DNA from: Halieaceae bacterium
Lineage (GTDB): Bacteria > Pseudomonadota > Gammaproteobacteria > Pseudomonadales > Halieaceae
Assembly (NCBI GenBank): GCA_011523115.1
Contig: WTHO01000059.1
Location: 1 to 5,165, forward strand
Reading direction: 5' to 3'
Length of the DNA: 5,165 nucleotides
This document shows, in pieces, positions 4,369-5,165 of this stretch. Below the pieces are notes generated by a model. It did no database searches and was not told the origin of the DNA. It saw only the letters and a list, made by a program, of their open reading frames with translations. A program made the translations under genes and the position numbers. The first letter of the stretch is position 1; the number at the start of each line of letters is the position of its first letter.

Positions 4369-5165
4369 ATGTCAGCCAATATTGATGATCTTCGTATTCG
4401 TAACCTGCGAGAGCTGGTGACCCCTGAAGGGTTGATCAACGAAATGCCTGCGGGAGACGCCGTTGCGCAGCACGTCACTGATTCCCGCGCATCGATTCAG
4501 TCCGTCCTTGACCATACCGACGATCGACTGGTGGTCGTGATTGGTCCCTGCTCGATCCACGACCCGGCGGCGGCGCTGGACTACGCGGGGCGACTCAAGG
4601 AAGCCGCTGCCCAATTCTCCGACAGTCTATTGATCGTGATGCGTGTTTACTTCGAAAAGCCCCGCACAACGGTGGGTTGGAAGGGCTTGATCAATGATCC
4701 TCATCTCGACAACTCCTTTGATGTCAACGAGGGGTTGCGACGCGCTCGCAAACTGCTCCTCGATATCAATGCCGAGGGCCTGCCCACGGCGACGGAGTAT
4801 CTCGACCTGATTTCACCGCAATACATCGCCGACCTGATCAGTTGGGGCGCGATTGGTGCCCGCACAACGGAGAGTCAAAGCCATCGTGAGCTTGCGAGTG
4901 GTCTGTCTTGCCCCGTGGGATTCAAGAATGGTACGGGTGGCAATATCCAGATCGCGGTGGATGCGATTGGTGCTGCGCAACACTCGCATCACTTCCTGTC
5001 AGTCACCAAGGGAGGACAGTCGGCGATTTTTGAGACGGCCGGGAACCCGTTTTGCCACCTGATATTACGCGGCGGCCCCCAACCCAATTACGATATGTTT
5101 TCTGTCGACGATGCCTGTGCCATGCTCCGTAAAGCGGACCTGCCAGAGAGCATCATGATCGACGC
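4369..5165 (+). CDS. aroG: 3-deoxy-7-phosphoheptulonate synthase (DAHP synthase), AroG-type, truncated by the window end
   Basis: This enzyme condenses phosphoenolpyruvate and erythrose 4-phosphate to DAHP, the first committed step of the shikimate pathway, in the cytoplasm. The window holds 265 complete codons of an expected 350 or so. Residue numbering coincides with E. coli AroG: the metal ligand Cys61 in GPCSIHD, Arg92 and Lys97 in MRVYFEKPRTTVGWKG, Arg165 in GARTTESQ, Lys186 in PVGFKNGTGG, and Arg234 in LRGG are all present. The later ligands (His268, Glu302, Asp326 in E. coli) are beyond the edge. Phe-type regulation is suggested by DDLRI at 6-10, Asp146, Pro150, Gln151, Leu179-Ser180, Phe209 and Ser211. 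Positions 147 (Leu) and 221 (Phe) differ from AroG, so effector specificity is not settled. No frameshift is seen in the visible part. An independent transcript or readthrough from the DUF501 gene are both possible. Confidence 0.97.
   Translation, partial: MSANIDDLRIRNLRELVTPEGLINEMPAGDAVAQHVTDSRASIQSVLDHTDDRLVVVIGPCSIHDPAAALDYAGRLKEAAAQFSDSLLIVMRVYFEKPRTTVGWKGLINDPHLDNSFDVNEGLRRARKLLLDINAEGLPTATEYLDLISPQYIADLISWGAIGARTTESQSHRELASGLSCPVGFKNGTGGNIQIAVDAIGAAQHSHHFLSVTKGGQSAIFETAGNPFCHLILRGGPQPNYDMFSVDDACAMLRKADLPESIMID

Overview
The window looks like part of a gammaproteobacterial chromosome, most likely from a marine, GC-rich lineage. The evidence is a Phe-type AroG whose residue numbering matches the Escherichia coli enzyme, a short-form gammaproteobacterial-style cobalamin riboswitch, a DUF501 gene, and a TonB-dependent receptor. 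No species can be named from the sequence alone. There are no tRNA or rRNA genes, CRISPR arrays, insertion sequences or recognisable phage genes.

Layout: (1) bases 1-211, + strand, the C-terminal end of a class II aldolase/adducin-type protein. (2) 208-3434, - strand, a three-gene cobalamin cluster read in the order btuB-like outer-membrane receptor, cobO adenosyltransferase, and an unrecognised six-helix membrane protein. The genes are 9 and 2 bases apart, which indicates one transcript. (3) 3435-3764, a divergent regulatory region. On the - strand it holds a promoter, a compact cobalamin riboswitch, a candidate kissing hairpin, and an 8-bp helix that would mask the btuB Shine-Dalgarno sequence. 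(4) 3765-4295, + strand, a DUF501 protein. (5) 4369-5165, + strand, the first 265 codons of DAHP synthase (aroG), cut by the window edge.

The cobalamin cluster makes sense as a salvage unit. The receptor would bring corrinoid across the outer membrane, and CobO would adenosylate it in the cytoplasm. The third gene encodes an integral inner-membrane protein of unknown function, and an inner-membrane step is what the other two genes lack. Cobalamin binding to the leader RNA would close the unit down when the vitamin is plentiful. The most interesting parts are this unknown third gene and the architecture of the leader: the riboswitch lacks the usual large P6 side domain, and the ribosome-binding site is hidden by a distant complementary segment.

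The flanking genes (aldolase-like, DUF501, aroG) are ordinary housekeeping or uncharacterised genes with no visible link to cobalamin.
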